The notes under the pieces: generated by a model
What the model was told of the DNA's origin: nothing
Database searches by the model: none
The model's input: only the letters and a program-made list of their open reading frames with translations
Source of the DNA: Rhodobacteraceae bacterium QY30
GTDB lineage: Bacteria; Pseudomonadota; Alphaproteobacteria; Rhodobacterales; Rhodobacteraceae
Assembly (NCBI GenBank): GCA_002356635.1
Contig: CP023454.1
Span: 1,720,501 to 1,784,500, forward strand
Length of the DNA stretch: 64,000 nt
Direction of reading: 5' to 3'
Shown: positions 26,733 through 36,613 of the stretch, piece after piece
How positions within the stretch are numbered: the stretch's first letter is position 1
Layout of the letters: every line of letters starts with the position of its first letter
Made by a program: the position numbers and the translations under genes

Positions 26733-27119
26733 TCAGACAATGGCCGCGGCGATCGCCTCGGGGGTGGCGTCGTTCAGGCGCTTCCCCACCTCCTTCACGA
26801 TCCGCTTCTTCAACTCGACGTGGTAGTGAGGACGCAGATTGCCCAACGTTGCGGGATCGGCAACGATCACAACCTGTTCCGCCTGGTGTTTCAGGACCAT
26901 GTCATTCAGGTGATGGGCCAGCTCGCGCGCGAAATCCGCTTCCTCGTTGTCGCGGGGCGTGTCTTCGGCCAGAAGCGGCCGCTCCGAGGCGATGCGCAGC
27001 GGCGTGCTGGCGGTCAGGCCACCTTCGACCTCAAGCTCTACCGCGGCCCTTGACTTGTTGCGATAAAAGCGGGCCGAGTGGCCATCAGCGACGACGATCA
27101 GGGCGTTGTGGTCAAGCAT
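26733..27119 (-). CDS. Host-attachment-family protein (baeRF-like)
   Basis: 128 residues. The opening ALIVVADGHSARFYRNKS, then the charged middle (ERPLLAEDTPRDNEEADFARELAHHL) and VVIVADPATLGNLR are typical of the family once named protein required for attachment to host cells. Members are now seen as archaeal eRF1-like fold proteins (baeRF families), possibly linked to ribosome quality control. The attachment role comes from early plant-pathogen work and may not apply. Start: ATG at 27119 followed by MLDHNALIV. Divergent from the NYN-LOTUS gene across 113 bp and convergent with the dehydrogenase. Confidence 0.82.
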   Translation of the reverse strand: MLDHNALIVVADGHSARFYRNKSRAAVELEVEGGLTASTPLRIASERPLLAEDTPRDNEEADFARELAHHLNDMVLKHQAEQVVIVADPATLGNLRPHYHVELKKRIVKEVGKRLNDATPEAIAAAIV

Positions 27120-27232
27120 CGCGTCCTCCTCTTTCCGAACAAACGAAAAGATGGGCGTCCGGTTCCCGCTGGCGGGCCGGCTGAGCCCGGTGCAGAATGG
27201 CGTCCAGCCCCTGATGCCCCAAAAGGAACCCC

Positions 27233-27982
27233 ATGTCCGAATTGCGTTCTCGTCCGCTTCTGGCCGTACTGATCGATGCCGACAACGTGCCCGCCCGCCA
27301 TGCCGTCGCCATCCTGGATGAAGTCGCCGCGTTTGGAGAACCCGCGTTGCGGCGCGTCTATGGCGACTGGTCAAGCACGGCCCTGGGACAGTGGAAGGAA
27401 CAGGCCCGCGACCTGGGTCTGGTGATGCATCAGCAATCGGCCAATACCAAGGGCAAGAACGCCAGCGACATCGGGCTGGTCATCGACGCGATGGACATCC
27501 TCCATGCGGGGAAGGTGCATGGCTTCGTGCTGGTGTCCTCGGACAGCGACTTCACCCGCCTGGCCAGCCGCATCCGCGAGGACGGTTTGCAGGTCATCGG
27601 CATCGGCGAGGCGAAGACGCCGGACTCCCTCCGCAAGGTCTGCAACCGCTTCGTGCTGATCGAGAACATCGGCGGCGGCGGCGAACCGGCAGAGCCGGAA
27701 ACCCGGGCGGATGGAAAGCCCGCAGCCCCCGCCCCGTCCACCCGGGTGAAGGAGCCGCCGGTAAAGGCCATTCCGCTGGTCCGCGATGCGATGAAGAAGA
27801 TCGACCCCGATCAGGACGACTACACGCTGGGGCAGCTGGGCCAAGTGATCACCCAGCTTCACCCGGATTTCGATCCGCGCACCTATGGCTCGGCCAAGTT
27901 GTCGGAGCTGTTGCGCAAGACCGGTCGGTTCGATGTCTTTCACGGCCCGCACAATGTGATGCGCGTCCGCGACAAGGCGTGA
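27233..27982 (+). CDS. NYN-domain putative RNase with LOTUS/OST-HTH domain
   Basis: 249 residues. The N-terminal NYN (PIN-like) nuclease domain spans about 8-145, with the expected acidic residues Asp15 in LIDADNVPA, Asp79 in KNASDIGLVIDAMDIL, and Asp104/Asp106 in VSSDSDFTRLASRIRE. A Pro/Ala linker (150-175) leads to a C-terminal LOTUS/OST-HTH domain (about 178-248; LVRDAMKKIDPDQDDYTLGQ), an RNA-binding winged helix. The architecture suggests an RNA-directed endonuclease; the target is unknown. Divergently transcribed from a baeRF-like gene, which is suggestive of an RNA/translation link. Confidence 0.88.
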   Translation: MSELRSRPLLAVLIDADNVPARHAVAILDEVAAFGEPALRRVYGDWSSTALGQWKEQARDLGLVMHQQSANTKGKNASDIGLVIDAMDILHAGKVHGFVLVSSDSDFTRLASRIREDGLQVIGIGEAKTPDSLRKVCNRFVLIENIGGGGEPAEPETRADGKPAAPAPSTRVKEPPVKAIPLVRDAMKKIDPDQDDYTLGQLGQVITQLHPDFDPRTYGSAKLSELLRKTGRFDVFHGPHNVMRVRDKA

Positions 27983-28015
27983 GGCCACGCGCGCCTACCG
28001 CCCCCCCCTTTGGGG

Positions 28016-28044
28016 TTGCATGTTCCCGCCACCCGGGCTATACG
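28016..28044 (+). promoter_or_regulatory. Probable rpsB promoter
   Basis: TTGCAT at 28016-28021, a 17-bp spacer and TATACG at 28039-28044 give a good sigma70-like promoter. Transcription would start near 28051, leaving a leader of about 120 nt, long enough for ribosomal-protein feedback. Confidence 0.6.
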
Positions 28045-28171
28045 CGCGCCACTTCACAGGCAGGGTCGGGCCTTCGGGGGGAGACATCCCCGACAGGTCC
28101 ACCGGTTGGGGCCCCGGATGATCGGACGCCCTGAAAGCCCTGCCAAGGCGCAAACCGGAAAGGACATGGAC

Positions 28172-28927
28172 ATGGCGCTTCCTGATTTCTCCATGCGTCA
28201 GCTCTTGGAAGCTGGCGTTCACTACGGTCACCAGACTGCTCGCTGGAACCCGCGGATGGCCGAATACATCTACGGCGACCGCAACGGCATCCACATCATC
28301 GACCTGACGCAGACCGTCCCCATGCTGGACGCGGCGCTGAACGTCATCCGTGAAACGGTGGCCAAGGGCGGCCGGATCCTGTTCGTCGGCACCAAGCGCC
28401 AGGCGCAGAAGTCGGTGGCCGAGGCGGCCGAGAAAAGCGCGCAGTTCTTCACGAACCACCGCTGGCTGGGCGGCACGCTCACCAACTGGAAAACCGTTTC
28501 GCAGTCCATCGCCCGCCTGAAGCAGATCGACGAGATCATGCAGAACGGCGCCGAGGGCCTGACGAAGAAAGAACGTCTGGGCATGGAGCGCGAGCAGGCG
28601 AAGCTGGAAGCCTCGCTGGGCGGCATCCGTGAAATGGGCGGCGTGCCGGACCTGCTGTTCGTCATCGACGTGAACAAGGAATCCCTGGCCATCCAGGAAG
28701 CGCAGAAGCTGGGCATCCCGGTCGTTGCCGTGGTCGACACCAACTGCTCGCCCAAGGGCGTTGACTATGTCATCCCCGGCAACGACGACGCTGCCCGCGC
28801 CATCGCGCTGTACTGCGATCTGGTCAGCCGCGCCGCGCTGGACGGCATGACCGCCCAGATGGGCGCTGCCGGCGTTGACCTGGGCGCCCTGATCGACGCC
28901 CCCGCCGAGGAAGCTGCCGAGGCCTGA
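28172..28927 (+). CDS. rpsB: 30S ribosomal protein S2
   Basis: 251 residues. Starts [20 protein letters not shown], the classic S2 opening, with [49 protein letters not shown] and [28 protein letters not shown]. Start: ATG at 28172 with GGAAAGGA seven bases upstream; an ATG two codons earlier is too close to that site. Followed by tsf after 94 bp containing two hairpins. Confidence 0.97.
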   Translation: MALPDFSMRQLLEAGVHYGHQTARWNPRMAEYIYGDRNGIHIIDLTQTVPMLDAALNVIRETVAKGGRILFVGTKRQAQKSVAEAAEKSAQFFTNHRWLGGTLTNWKTVSQSIARLKQIDEIMQNGAEGLTKKERLGMEREQAKLEASLGGIREMGGVPDLLFVIDVNKESLAIQEAQKLGIPVVAVVDTNCSPKGVDYVIPGNDDAARAIALYCDLVSRAALDGMTAQMGAAGVDLGALIDAPAEEAAEA

Positions 28928-28936
28928 CGGCCCCGC

Positions 28937-28986
28937 GTGACAGCCCCTGTCACGTGACTGACATCGGGCGGGGGTATCCCCCGCCC
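28937..28986 (+). other. Two hairpins in the rpsB-tsf spacer
   Basis: A perfect 7-bp stem GTGACAG/CTGTCAC with loop CCC (28937-28953), then a perfect 9-bp GC stem GGGCGGGGG/CCCCCGCCC with loop TAT (28966-28986). Neither is followed by a T-run, so they are better seen as an attenuator, pause or RNA-processing element than a full terminator. This would allow different amounts of S2 and EF-Ts. Confidence 0.6.
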
Positions 28987-29021
28987 ATACCCGTTTTCCC
29001 AAGCAATGAGGGAGTTTTTCC

Positions 29022-29912
29022 ATGACGATCACCGCCCAGATGGTGAAGGAACTGCGCGAGTCGACCGGCGCGGGCATGATGGACGCCAAGAAGGCGCTGA
29101 CCGAGACGAACGGCGACATGGAAGCCGCCGTCGACTGGCTGCGCACCAAGGGCTTGGCCAAGGCCGCGAAGAAATCCGGCCGCGTCGCCGCGGAAGGTCT
29201 GATCGGCGTGGCCGTCACGGACGGCCGCGGTGTTGCGATCGAACTGAACTCGGAAACCGACTTCGTTGCCAAGAACGCCGACTTCCAGGCGCTGGTCCGC
29301 GAAATCTCGAAAGTGGCGCTGGAAACCGGCGAGTCGCTTGAGGTGCTGAAGGCTACCCACCTGAACGGCAAGCCCGTCGAGGACGTCCTGAACGAAGCCA
29401 TCGCCCGCATCGGCGAAAACATGACCCTGCGCCGGATGCACGTGCTGGAAGGCGACACTGTCGTCCACTACGTCCACAACGCGGCGGCCGAAGGCATGGG
29501 CAAGATCGGTGTGCTGGTCGCGCTGAAGGGCCCGAAGGACAAGGCCGAGACGGTCGGCAAGCAGATTGCCATGCACATCGCCGCGACGTCGCCCGCGTCG
29601 CTGTCGGAAAAGGATCTGGACCCGGCGCTGATCGAGCGTGAGAAGGCCGTCCTGACCGAGCAGGCCCGCGAATCCGGCAAGCCCGAGTCGGTCATCGAGA
29701 AGATGATCGTCGGCCGCATGTCGAAGTTCTTCGAGGAAGTCACGCTTCTGGGCCAGAAGTTCGTCATGAACCCCGACATCACCGTGGCCCAGGCCGCGTC
29801 CGAGGCCGGTGTCGAAGTGACGGGCTATGTCCGCGTCGCCGTGGGCGAAGGCATCGAAAAGAAGGAAGAGGATTTCGCGGCCGAGGTCGCCAAGACGCTG
29901 CAAGGCTCCTGA
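29022..29912 (+). CDS. tsf: Elongation factor Ts
   Basis: 296 residues; the nucleotide exchange factor for EF-Tu. Seen: the N-terminal UBA-like domain with [19 protein letters not shown], the core [14 protein letters not shown], and the C-terminal module with [14 protein letters not shown]. Ribosome site GGGAG before the ATG. Ends in a strong terminator at 29940-29966. Length is standard for alphaproteobacteria. Confidence 0.97.
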   Translation: MTITAQMVKELRESTGAGMMDAKKALTETNGDMEAAVDWLRTKGLAKAAKKSGRVAAEGLIGVAVTDGRGVAIELNSETDFVAKNADFQALVREISKVALETGESLEVLKATHLNGKPVEDVLNEAIARIGENMTLRRMHVLEGDTVVHYVHNAAAEGMGKIGVLVALKGPKDKAETVGKQIAMHIAATSPASLSEKDLDPALIEREKAVLTEQARESGKPESVIEKMIVGRMSKFFEEVTLLGQKFVMNPDITVAQAASEAGVEVTGYVRVAVGEGIEKKEEDFAAEVAKTLQGS

Positions 29913-29939
29913 TCCTTTTTTCACCTTCCCTCAGAACAG

Positions 29940-29966
29940 ACGGCGCCGGTTTTCCGGCGCCGTTTT
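29940..29966 (+). terminator. Rho-independent terminator of rpsB-tsf
   Basis: A perfect 10-bp stem ACGGCGCCGG/CCGGCGCCGT with a TTTT loop, followed directly by TTT. Lies 27 bp after the tsf stop. Confidence 0.9.
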
Positions 29967-30384
29967 CGCTTGCCTTGGCCGGGACCAGGCTGCGGACGGC
30001 AAAGCGGGGGCTGCAATGCAAAGATGCGCGCCTGCGAAATATGCAGACACGCATCCTTGACACACCACCAATTCGTACCGGCACCTTGGGGAATGGACCG
30101 GCACGCCTACGTTCACAGACCCCAGGGCGGGGATAACACCCCGGGGCCTTGCCGGTTTCCCGGCGCCGGACGCCCCTTGCAATAGGGGGGCTGACCGTGT
30201 TCCTGGCAAAGCCACCACTCGCGGAACACGGGTTTTATCGCATCTGACGCACGGGCAAGGAAAGTAAGGGAAACCTTACCTTAGGGTCAACTTTGGCAGC
30301 CGATGGACACAGAAGCCATTGATTTGCCCGTATAAATTGACATTTATCAACCTCAGGCGGCGGGCGAGCGGCCTTTCGGCGGCA
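29967..30384. other. Gene-free structured stretch between convergent tsf and luxR-type gene
   Basis: About 418 bases with no protein-like frame but several signals: TTGACA at 30057-30062; the direct repeat ACCGGCAC at 30077-30084 and 30097-30104 (20-bp period); a G/C-rich nested inverted repeat around 30118-30150; a hairpin ending in TTTT at 30195-30236; the palindrome GTAAGG-GAAA-CCTTAC at 30264-30279; and TTGACATTTATCAA at 30337-30350, one base off the FNR/FixK box TTGAT-N4-ATCAA. A small RNA gene is possible. Confidence 0.5.
30195..30236 (+). terminator. Orphan terminator-like hairpin
   Basis: A 9-bp stem CCGTGTTCC/GGAACACGG encloses a second small hairpin (TGGC-AAA-GCCA) and is followed by GTTTTAT on the plus strand. 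No upstream coding gene remains to be terminated, because tsf already has its own terminator, so it may end an unrecognised RNA. Confidence 0.6.
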
Positions 30385-31158
30385 TCAGGCGTGGGTCGAC
30401 TGAATGAAGATCTGGTTCTGGAATGACGCCTTCAGCACCGCCTGCGCGGTGGTGTCCACATCCAAGGCCTCGCGGGCCAGGCGCAGATGCTTTTCCACTG
30501 TCGCGGGCGTCAGGCCCATGATGGTGGCGATGTCCTGGGTGGTCTTGCCTTCTCCGACCCACTCCAGCGTCTCGCGCTGACGGGGCGTCAGCGCCCGCCG
30601 GGACGAGGCATAGGGCATGACCGTGATGCGCAGGTGCGTGACATTGTTGATCGTCACGATCTCGTCCCCGAACTCCGCCCAGATGGCGTCGGCGTCATCC
30701 TGGGTCTTGCCCGGCGGCACCGACAGGCCGATCCCGCCCTTTGCGCGCACCGAAATATCACGGAAACCGATCGTATAGCCGGCCGTCACGCCCCAACGTG
30801 CGTTCAGCGCCATGATCTCGCGCTCGGCCGGGGTCAGGTCCGGCGCCTGGGCACGTTCCGCGATCAGCCGCCAGGATTGCGGGCCATCATTGCTGGCTGC
30901 CCATTTCAGCATGGGCGCCTGAAGGCAAAGGCCCGAGTAGAAATAGGCGTCCAGATATTCCTGCGGATGGTTCGACAGGACCAGGATATCGTCGATCTTG
31001 CCAAAGGAATTGGCGGTGCGGAAACGGGTGAAGACGTAAAGCAGCTGCGGCAGGCCGTAGGCCTCCATCCGCGCGACATGCAGGCGCCAGATTTCCTCGA
31101 TGCTGCGGGCGTCGAACACCCGCTGAAGGTGCGATGACAGGGAACTGCGCGACGTCAT
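30385..31158 (-). CDS. Solo LuxR-family regulator
   Basis: 257 residues: N-terminal autoinducer-binding-like domain (about 20-175) and C-terminal LuxR helix-turn-helix (about 192-252; LTPRQRETLEWVGEGKTTQD, then TVEKHLRLAREAL). No luxI-type synthase is in the window, so it is an orphan. In the ligand pocket the usual acidic D-P pair following the YxxxY region is replaced (GLCLQAPMLKWA), and the W of the W-x3-Y motif is Tyr (EYLDAY), so it may not bind ordinary acyl-homoserine lactones; this rests on by-eye alignment. Start: ATG at 31158 (MTSRSS). Divergent from an FAD oxidoreductase gene. Confidence 0.87.
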   Translation of the reverse strand: MTSRSSLSSHLQRVFDARSIEEIWRLHVARMEAYGLPQLLYVFTRFRTANSFGKIDDILVLSNHPQEYLDAYFYSGLCLQAPMLKWAASNDGPQSWRLIAERAQAPDLTPAEREIMALNARWGVTAGYTIGFRDISVRAKGGIGLSVPPGKTQDDADAIWAEFGDEIVTINNVTHLRITVMPYASSRRALTPRQRETLEWVGEGKTTQDIATIMGLTPATVEKHLRLAREALDVDTTAQAVLKASFQNQIFIQSTHA

Positions 31159-31335
31159 GGTTTTCCCGAATGGACCTGGAATGCCGGAGCCATTGCCTTT
31201 TACCCGCCGAGCCGCCGTCTTCCCACACCGTATCACGTTGTCATGCCACGCCGATCCGGCCTTGTCGAGCGTTCCGGCCAATCCTAGGGTGCGCGCGAAA
31301 ACAGCGCAGCCTTGAGTCGAACGGAGAAACCGGCA

Positions 31336-32517
31336 ATGCAGGATCATTGGGACGTCGTCATTATCGGCGGTGCCGTTTCCGGGGCATCGACGGCCTGGTG
31401 GCTGAAGGGCATGCAGCCCGACCTGAGCGTCCTGGTCGTCGAGATGGACCCAAGCTATGCCCGCTCGGCCACGGCGCTGTCGGCGGCCTCGATCCGGTCG
31501 CAGTTCTCCAATCCCGTGAACGTCAACATCTCGCGTTTCGGGATCGATTTCGTGAAGAATTTCGCCCGGTACCTGGGCCCCGAAGGTGGGGTGCCGGACC
31601 TGGGTCTGCGCGAAACCGGCTATCTGTTCCTGACCCGCAGCGAAACCGGCGCGGCGCTGCTGGAGGAGCTGGCGGCGATGCAGAGGGGTCTGGGGGCCGA
31701 CACGCATGTCCTGTCACCGGCCGATATCCAGAAACGCTATCCCTGGATGAACGTCGATGACCTGGCGGCCGGCAGTTTTGGCTATCGGGACGAGGGCTCC
31801 TTCGACAACATGGGGCTGGTCACCGGGTTTCGCAGCGCGGCGCGGGCGCGGGGCGCGGTTTTCGTCAAGGATCGCGCCATCGGGCTTGAGCGTGTGGATG
31901 ACCGCGTCGTGGCGGTCCAGCTGGAGGAGGGCGGGGGGATCGGGGCAGGGGCCGTGGTTTCTGCCGCGGGCACCCGCTCGGCCCAGGTCTGCGGCTGGGC
32001 GGGCCTGTCGCTGCCGGTCGAGCCGCGCAAGCGCACAGTGTTTATCGTCGATGCCCCCGAGGCACGCCATCCGGACGCGCCGCTGATCATCGATCCGTCG
32101 GGCATCTACATGCGCCCGGAAAACAACCAATGGCTCACGGCGACGGTGCCGGCGGATGACGGCCCGTGCGACGCCGAGGACTTCGAACCCAACGCCCATG
32201 AGTTCGAGGACGAGATCTGGGAGAAGCTCTACAACCGTGCCGAAGGATTCGGCGCGGCCAAGGTCACGCGGCTGTGGGCCGGTCATTACGACTACAACAC
32301 GCTGGACCAGAACGCCGTCATCGGCCGCTGGCCGGGGATTCAGAATTTCTACATCGCCGCCGGCTTCTCCGGACACGGCCTGCAACAGTCGCCCGCCGTC
32401 GGCCGTGGACTGGCGGAATTGATCACCACGGGCCGTTACCAGACCCTCGACCTGTCCGACCTGGGGGTGGAGCGTGTCCTGGAAGGCCGGCCGTTCCTGG
32501 AGCAGGCGATCGTGTGA
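31336..32517 (+). CDS. FAD-dependent oxidoreductase (DAO family)
   Basis: 393 residues. N-terminal Rossmann FAD motif VVIIGGAVSGASTAWWL (about 8-24), then SAASIRSQFSNPVN, a central substrate domain, and the C-terminal FAD-closing segment IAAGFSGHGLQQSPAVGRGLAEL. This is the layout of the DAO superfamily (sarcosine, dimethylglycine or amino-acid oxidases/dehydrogenases, GlpD-like). It lacks a folate-binding C-terminal domain, so it is a short single-domain type. The substrate is unknown; a secondary amine or D-amino acid is most likely. ATG at 31336 with ACGGAG nine bases before. Divergent from the solo LuxR gene, which might regulate it (inference). Confidence 0.87.
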   Translation: MQDHWDVVIIGGAVSGASTAWWLKGMQPDLSVLVVEMDPSYARSATALSAASIRSQFSNPVNVNISRFGIDFVKNFARYLGPEGGVPDLGLRETGYLFLTRSETGAALLEELAAMQRGLGADTHVLSPADIQKRYPWMNVDDLAAGSFGYRDEGSFDNMGLVTGFRSAARARGAVFVKDRAIGLERVDDRVVAVQLEEGGGIGAGAVVSAAGTRSAQVCGWAGLSLPVEPRKRTVFIVDAPEARHPDAPLIIDPSGIYMRPENNQWLTATVPADDGPCDAEDFEPNAHEFEDEIWEKLYNRAEGFGAAKVTRLWAGHYDYNTLDQNAVIGRWPGIQNFYIAAGFSGHGLQQSPAVGRGLAELITTGRYQTLDLSDLGVERVLEGRPFLEQAIV

Positions 32518-32539
32518 CAGTGTCGGGCGAACCCGGCCG

Positions 32540-33091
32540 TCAGGTCTTCCACTTGATGGAACATCCCATCGACGGGACCTGATCGCGCGGCCCCTGACCG
32601 GTCTGCGCGATCTGCTTCATCGCTTCGAACAATTCCCGCCGGGCATCGACAGGGCCCGGCGTACGTCCCGAGGCATCGAGGCGGCCGCGATACTGAAGCT
32701 CCAGATCGGCGTTGAAACCGAAGAAGTCCGGTGTGCACACCGCGTCGTAAGCCTTTGCGACGGCTTGTGTTTCATCCAGAAGGTATGGGAAGGTGAACCC
32801 TTTCCGCTTCGCCAGTTCGCACATGTAGCCAAAGCTATCCTCGGGGTAGGCCACGACATCGTTCGATGAAATGGCGGCCACCCCAATTCCCAGCGCCTGC
32901 ATATCCCGCGCATCCCGCAGGATCCGGTCCAGAACCGCCTGGACATAGGGACAATGGTTGCAGAGGAACATGACCAACGTTCCCCGTGGACCTGCGATCT
33001 GCGCCAGGCTCCAGTCGCGGCCGTCGGTGCCGGGCAGGGTGAAATCCGGTGCCTTCCAGCCAAAGTTGCAAACGGGGGGCGAAACGGCCAC
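32540..33091 (-). CDS. Thioredoxin-fold (AhpC/TSA-like) protein with CNHC motif
   Basis: 183 residues. Peroxiredoxin/thioredoxin layout: APDFTLPGTDGRDWSLAQ, then VMFLCNHCPYVQAVLD with the redox pair Cys44/Cys47, AISSNDVVAYPEDSF, FPYLLDETQAVAKAY and CTPDFFGFNADLELQYRG. It is the common cytosolic thioredoxin-family type that accompanies peroxide defence; its exact partner is unknown. No signal peptide. Lies 12 bp downstream of rpe on the same strand, so it is probably co-transcribed. Confidence 0.87.
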   Translation of the reverse strand: MAVSPPVCNFGWKAPDFTLPGTDGRDWSLAQIAGPRGTLVMFLCNHCPYVQAVLDRILRDARDMQALGIGVAAISSNDVVAYPEDSFGYMCELAKRKGFTFPYLLDETQAVAKAYDAVCTPDFFGFNADLELQYRGRLDASGRTPGPVDARRELFEAMKQIAQTGQGPRDQVPSMGCSIKWKT

Positions 33092-33103
33092 CGGGACCTC
33101 CTG

Positions 33104-33787
33104 TCAAACCTTCGCAATTTCCCGCAATGCGCTGATATTGCTTCCATAAACCTCGGGATTGCTGACGGAACCTCCCGAAAACACGGCATTTCCAGCGACG
33201 AAGACATCGGCACCGGCTTGTGCGATCGCGCCAATCGTGTCGCGCGCCACGCCGCCATCGATCTCGATGTGGATCGGCCGATCTCCGATCATGCGGCGCA
33301 GGCGCTCGATCTTCAGCAGTTGCGACGGAATAAATTTTTGCCCGCCGAATCCGGGGTTTACGCCCATGACATTCACCAGATCGACAAGATCCAGAAGGTT
33401 CTCCACAGCCTCGACCGGCGTTCCGGGATTGATGGCGATGCCGGGTCGCGCACCGGCGGCGCGGATGGCCTGAAGGCTGCGATGCGTATGAGGACCGGCC
33501 TCGACATGGATCGAGATGAAGTCTGCACCGGCATTGGCGAAGGCTTCGATATAGGGATCGACCGGGGCAATCATCAGATGCACATCCATGACCGTGCGAA
33601 TATGCGGACGGATGGCGCGGCAGGTCTGCGGGCCGAAGGTGATGTTCGGCACGAAATGGCCGTCCATGACATCGACATGAACCCAGTCGGCGCCTTGGTC
33701 CTCGATGGCGCGGATTTCAGCGCCGAAGTTGGCGAAATCGGCGGACAAGATAGACGGGGCAATCTTCGGTCGGCGGTCGAAAGTCAT
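33104..33787 (-). CDS. rpe: Ribulose-phosphate 3-epimerase
   Basis: 227 residues; interconverts ribulose-5-phosphate and xylulose-5-phosphate in the pentose phosphate/Calvin pathways. Seen: IAPSILSADFANFG at the start, HVDVMDGHFVPNITFGP (metal site), DVHLMI, HVEAGPHTHRSLQ, VNVMGVNPGFGGQKFIPS and EIDGGV followed by FVAGNAVF. Start: ATG at 33787 with AGGAG eight bases upstream; the open frame continues 23 codons further without family sequence. Confidence 0.96.
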   Translation of the reverse strand: MTFDRRPKIAPSILSADFANFGAEIRAIEDQGADWVHVDVMDGHFVPNITFGPQTCRAIRPHIRTVMDVHLMIAPVDPYIEAFANAGADFISIHVEAGPHTHRSLQAIRAAGARPGIAINPGTPVEAVENLLDLVDLVNVMGVNPGFGGQKFIPSQLLKIERLRRMIGDRPIHIEIDGGVARDTIGAIAQAGADVFVAGNAVFSGGSVSNPEVYGSNISALREIAKV

Positions 33788-34017
33788 GTGCGGATCTCCT
33801 TGGAACCAGTGGTAGCGGCGGGAACGCACAAGGTAAAGGACAAGGGCCGCCTGCACCCGATTAATTTACATAATCTTCATTATCGGACTTTGATATGCGG
33901 CGCATGACGGACCGCTGATCTTCCCGCGCGGTCCTTTCATCTTGACCATCGATAAGAGCCGGTGCCGATGGTTGGCTTAAGCCGACGCTGGGTATCGTGC
34001 TTCAAGAATTGCACCGG
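33788..34017. promoter_or_regulatory. rpe upstream region with AT-rich interrupted palindrome
   Basis: 230 bp between pgm and rpe. Around 33860-33895 the sequence is unusually AT-rich for this genome and contains ATAAT-CTTC-ATTAT (33870-33883), with GATAAT-type -10 candidates on the minus strand. Probably the rpe promoter region; no regulator can be named. Confidence 0.4.
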
Positions 34018-35670
<1,653 letters not shown>

Positions 35671-35923
35671 TCACGCGCGGCCGGGGCTGCCCAGACGGGC
35701 CGCCGTTCGAATGTCTGGACCCGAGTCGGCACGCTCGGACCCGTCCAGGGTGAGTGCTGGCAGATCGGGGCGCAATGAGTCCAGCACCTTGACCTGTGCA
35801 CCGGCCTCCATACCGCGGTTTTCGGGTTCGGATCAGGCTGGGATCCGCACACGCACAGCAACTTCAGGGGACGGCGAAGGGATTCGCCGCCCCGGCGTTT
35901 CAAGGTCAGGGCAATCGGGCGCC

Positions 35924-36613
35924 TCAGCCCAGTGCGTAGCCCGCGCCGCGCACCGTCCGCAGTGGGTCCGACCCGCCGTGAACGCACAGCGCCTTGCGCA
36001 GGCGGCCGACGTGAACGTCGACCGTGCGGGTGTCCACATAGATGTCGCGGCCCCAGACCCGGTCCAGCAGCTGTTCACGGCTCCAGACGCGGCCGGGCTT
36101 TTCCATGAAGGTGGCCAGCAGCCGGAACTCCGTCGGACCCAGCTTCAGAAGCTTGCCATCCCGATGGACACGGTGGGTGTCGCTGTCCAGCGAGATGTCC
36201 TCGAACTCCAGCACCTCGCCCTGGCTGGCCGGGCGGGTCCGCCGCAGTTGGGTGCGGACGCGGGCCATCAGTTCGACCACGGAATAAGGCTTGACGACAT
36301 AGTCGTCGGCGCCGGTTTCCAGCCCGCGCACCCGGTCGACTTCCTCGGACCGGGCCGAAAGCATGATGATCGGAACGGCCCGCGTGTCCGAACGGGTCTT
36401 CAGCCGCCGGCAGACCTCGATCCCCGAGACATTGGGCAGCATCCAGTCCAGCACGATCAGGTCCGGCATCTCTTCCGAAACCATGATCAGCGCGTCCTCG
36501 CCGTTATCGGCGGTGGCAACCCGGAAGCCCTCGGCCTCGAGGTTGTAGGTCAGGATCTCACGCTGGGCAGGTTCATCCTCCACCACCAGCACGTTCGGTC
36601 GGGACTGCGTCAC
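35924..36613 (-). CDS. phoB: Phosphate regulon response regulator PhoB
   Basis: 229 residues. The receiver domain (1-120) has Glu12-Asp13, the phosphoacceptor Asp56 in IVLDWMLP, Ser86 and Lys108 in VVKPY. The OmpR-type winged helix (about 130-228) includes LGPTEFRLLATFMEKPGRVW and RTVDVHVGRLRKAL. Last gene of the pho-pst locus; its start overlaps the phoU stop (ATGA). Placement at the end of pst and apart from phoR is typical of alphaproteobacteria. Confidence 0.95.
   Translation of the reverse strand: MTQSRPNVLVVEDEPAQREILTYNLEAEGFRVATADNGEDALIMVSEEMPDLIVLDWMLPNVSGIEVCRRLKTRSDTRAVPIIMLSARSEEVDRVRGLETGADDYVVKPYSVVELMARVRTQLRRTRPASQGEVLEFEDISLDSDTHRVHRDGKLLKLGPTEFRLLATFMEKPGRVWSREQLLDRVWGRDIYVDTRTVDVHVGRLRKALCVHGGSDPLRTVRGAGYALG

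Noticed and set aside
29970-30236. 6S RNA or SRP RNA in the stretch downstream of tsf
   Set aside because: The G/C stems look RNA-like, but I could not match the conserved features of either RNA, and the neighbours are not the usual ones for 6S RNA in this group.
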